Source of the DNA: RGIG3528 sp045629005
Lineage (GTDB): Bacteria; Bacillota; Clostridia; Lachnospirales; Lachnospiraceae
Length of the DNA stretch: 6,144 nt
Assembly (NCBI GenBank): GCA_045629005.1
Contig: JAZQQJ010000003.1
Location: 1 to 6,144, forward strand
Direction: 5' to 3'
Shown here: positions 4,104-6,144 of the stretch, piece after piece
Numbering within the stretch: position 1 is the first letter of the stretch
Layout: each line of letters opens with the position of its first letter
The notes under the pieces: generated by a model
The model's input: only the letters and a program-made list of their open reading frames with translations
Told to the model about the DNA's origin: nothing
The model's database searches: none
Program-made: the position numbers and the translations under genes

Positions 4104-6053
4104 ATGATTTTATCTGTCAATCAAATTACAAAAAGCTTTGGTGAAAAATACGTCCTGAGGGACGTTTCTTTTCATGTAAACGAAAATGAAAAATGCGCCC
4201 TTATCGGTGTTAACGGTGCGGGAAAGTCCACGCTTTTTAAGATTATCGTCGGTGAAATGAGTCAGGATTCCGGCGAGGTTATCTTTGCAAAGGATACAAC
4301 CTACGGCTACCTTTCTCAGAATCAGAATCTTGAGAGTGAGAATACAATATACGATGAGCTGTTCAATACAAATAAGAGAGTACTTGAACTTGAAAATAAA
4401 ATAGAAGAACTTCATTTTGAAATAGAGAAAGAATCTTCAAAGGGTGAAAGCGAAGCATTATCGAAGCTTTATTCCGATTACGAACGCTTTAATACGGAAT
4501 ACGAGAACCTTAACGGCTATGCATATAAGAGCGAAGTCACCGGTATTCTTAAGGGACTCGGTTTTACCGAGGATGAGTTTACAAAGCGCATAGATACACT
4601 CTCCGGTGGGCAGAAGACGAGAGTTGCTCTTGGAAAGCTTCTTCTTATGAAGCCGGATATCATTATGCTTGACGAGCCTACGAACCATTTGGACATGAAT
4701 TCCATCGCATGGTTGGAAACCTTCCTTTCGAACTACAAGGGTGCTGTGCTTATCATAGCCCATGACCGATACTTCCTCGATAAAGTTGTTACAAAGGTTG
4801 TTGAAATAGAGAACGAGAAGGCTCAGTGCTACCTTGGCAATTACTCTGCATTTGCGGAGAAAAAAGCAGAAGTGCGCAGGGCACAGCTTAAAGCGTACAT
4901 GAATCAGCAGCGTGAGATTAAGCATCAGGAAGAAGTCATTGAAAAGCTCCGAAGTTTTAACCGCGAGAAGTCCATCAAACGTGCGGAATCACGTGAAAAG
5001 ATGCTTGATAAAATCGAACGTGTGGAAAAGCCTGTTGAAATTAACGACGAAATGAAAATTGAGTTTCACCCTTCGGTAGTGAGCGGAAATGACGTACTGA
5101 CTGTTACGGGACTCTCAAAAGCTTATGGAACGAACAACCTGTTTTCGGATATTTCGTTTGATATAAAACGAGGCGAAAGAGTTGCCATCATTGGCAACAA
5201 CGGCACCGGAAAGACAACCATCCTTAAAATCCTGAACGGGCTTGTTGAGCCTGACGCAGGAAGAATCAGCCTCGGGGCCAAGGTTACAATGGGATATTAC
5301 GATCAGGAGCATCATGTCCTGAACCCTGAAAATTCGCCTTTTGAAGAGATTTCCGATGAACATCCGCTTATGGATAATACCGAAATCCGGAACGTACTTG
5401 CAGCCTTTCTTTTTACGGGAGAGGATGTATTTACACCTATTAAACTTCTTTCGGGTGGTGAACACGGCAGAGTTTCTTTGGCAAAGCTTATGCTTTCCAA
5501 CGCAAATCTTCTCATTCTCGATGAGCCGACAAACCACCTGGACATTACTTCGAAAGAGATTCTTGAGAATGCACTGAACTCCTACACAGGAACGGTGCTT
5601 TATGTCTCTCATGACCGTTATTTTATAAATAAAACGGCCACACGAATTCTGGACCTGACTGAGAAGCGTCTTGTGCCTTACATTGGTAATTATGATTATT
5701 ACGTGGAACACAAGGACATTGTGGAGGAGGCATATCTTCGCGGAACACTCGGTAATTCCGGAACAAATGCCTCGACGACAGGCTCTGCGGAAAGCGTTGA
5801 CAACACCGGAAAGCAGGACTGGAAAGCTCAGAAGGAAGAGCAGGCACGCCTTAGAAAACGCCAGAATGAAATCAGACGCGTGGAGGAAGAGATAGAAAAG
5901 CTTGAAAAGGAAGCCGCAGAAGTCGATTTGGAGCTCCAGAATCCGGAATACTTTTCAGACCACGTAAAGCTTTCCGAGCTTACAAACAGAAAAAATGAAC
6001 TTGAAGAAAGACAACTTGAACTCATGAATGAGTGGGAGGTACTTCAGGAATAA
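4104..6053 (+). CDS. ABC-F family ATPase (YdiF/Uup-like), ribosome-associated
   Basis: A 649-aa soluble protein with two ABC ATPase domains and no membrane segments, the mark of ABC-F proteins. These bind the ribosomal E site and act in translation or, in some members, antibiotic resistance. Domain 1 has Walker A GVNGAGKS (35-42), LSGGQ (166-170), Walker B IIMLDE with catalytic E191, and H220. The linker, about 241-328, is charged and helical, as in the P-site tRNA interaction motif. Domain 2 has Walker A GNNGTGKT (364-371), LSGGE (449-453), ILDE with E474, and H503. A Ser/Thr/Gly-rich stretch (549-570) leads to a C-terminal coiled coil (about 573-649, rich in E, K and R) like the ABC-F C-terminal domain. 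Length and layout match Bacillus YdiF (about 640 aa). Both catalytic glutamates are intact. The linker does not obviously mark it as a resistance type, so a housekeeping translation factor is more likely. The frame opens upstream to 3693, but those 137 codons read through the repeat and lie before the promoter. Monocistronic as far as seen. Confidence 0.95.
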   Translation: MILSVNQITKSFGEKYVLRDVSFHVNENEKCALIGVNGAGKSTLFKIIVGEMSQDSGEVIFAKDTTYGYLSQNQNLESENTIYDELFNTNKRVLELENKIEELHFEIEKESSKGESEALSKLYSDYERFNTEYENLNGYAYKSEVTGILKGLGFTEDEFTKRIDTLSGGQKTRVALGKLLLMKPDIIMLDEPTNHLDMNSIAWLETFLSNYKGAVLIIAHDRYFLDKVVTKVVEIENEKAQCYLGNYSAFAEKKAEVRRAQLKAYMNQQREIKHQEEVIEKLRSFNREKSIKRAESREKMLDKIERVEKPVEINDEMKIEFHPSVVSGNDVLTVTGLSKAYGTNNLFSDISFDIKRGERVAIIGNNGTGKTTILKILNGLVEPDAGRISLGAKVTMGYYDQEHHVLNPENSPFEEISDEHPLMDNTEIRNVLAAFLFTGEDVFTPIKLLSGGEHGRVSLAKLMLSNANLLILDEPTNHLDITSKEILENALNSYTGTVLYVSHDRYFINKTATRILDLTEKRLVPYIGNYDYYVEHKDIVEEAYLRGTLGNSGTNASTTGSAESVDNTGKQDWKAQKEEQARLRKRQNEIRRVEEEIEKLEKEAAEVDLELQNPEYFSDHVKLSELTNRKNELEERQLELMNEWEVLQE

Positions 6054-6075
6054 AATGTTCTGTAGGTGTGTCTGC

Positions 6076-6116
6076 TAGGGACGGGGTGTGGTGTCCTGTA
6101 GGGACGGGGTGTGGTG
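6076..6116. repeat. 23-bp-period GT-rich tandem repeat
   Basis: TAGGGACGGGGTGTGGTG occurs at 6076-6093 and 6099-6116, with similar intervening bases (TCCTG). An earlier shortened relative, CTGTAGGTGTGTCTG, lies at about 6060-6074. It lies just beyond the ABC-F stop codon, and no gene is evident. Confidence 0.7.
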
Positions 6117-6144
6117 GACATTTTTTGATAAATGTCCACCACAC
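6109..6144. repeat. Perfect 15-bp hairpin cut by the window end
   Basis: GTGTGGTGGACATTT (6109-6123) pairs perfectly with 6130-6144 around a 6-nt loop. The T-run is in the stem and loop rather than after the stem, so terminator function is uncertain. The pairing reaches the last base of the window. The palindrome may therefore be longer and include the GGGACGGGG repeat. Confidence 0.7.

Overview
The window looks like chromosomal DNA from a plant-fibre-degrading Firmicute, most likely a gut or rumen Clostridia (Ruminococcaceae/Oscillospiraceae or Lachnospiraceae type). This is inferred from moderate GC, Firmicutes-like promoters and GGAGG ribosome sites, a cytoplasmic xylo-oligosaccharide gene pair, a YdiF-like ABC-F ATPase, and dense structured intergenic repeats. 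No rRNA or other phylogenetic marker is present, so the assignment is tentative.

Layout: (1) 1-95 holds a strong bidirectional terminator hairpin. (2) 96-2764, minus strand, is a two-gene operon: a GH8 enzyme that closely resembles reducing-end xylose-releasing exo-oligoxylanase (Rex), then a GH43 beta-xylosidase/alpha-L-arabinofuranosidase overlapping it by 10 bp. An extended -10 promoter and a GGAGG site precede the GH8 gene. (3) 2786-4040 has no credible protein gene. It holds a 190-bp cruciform-like element with 16-bp terminal inverted repeats (2867-3056) and two ~186-bp repeat copies in opposite orientation (3083-3268 and 3715-3901). Between those copies lies a 446-bp centre with a higher-order tandem array of ~50-bp units. 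(4) 4041-6053, plus strand, is a promoter, ribosome site and complete 649-aa ABC-F protein. (5) 6054-6144 holds a short GT-rich tandem repeat and a perfect 15-bp hairpin cut by the window end.

The GH8 and GH43 enzymes lack signal peptides, so they probably finish xylo-oligosaccharides in the cytoplasm, trimming xylose from the reducing end (GH8) and xylose or arabinose from the non-reducing end (GH43). The needed transporter is not in the window. The ABC-F gene is divergent and functionally unrelated, probably ribosome-associated.

The unusual part is the non-coding centre. Its two inverted copies keep hairpin stems while loops differ, and one stem shows a compensatory base-pair change. No transposase is present, so it reads as a non-autonomous structured repeat or repeat-insertion hotspot. 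A genome-wide repeat search would be needed to show whether it is a new family.
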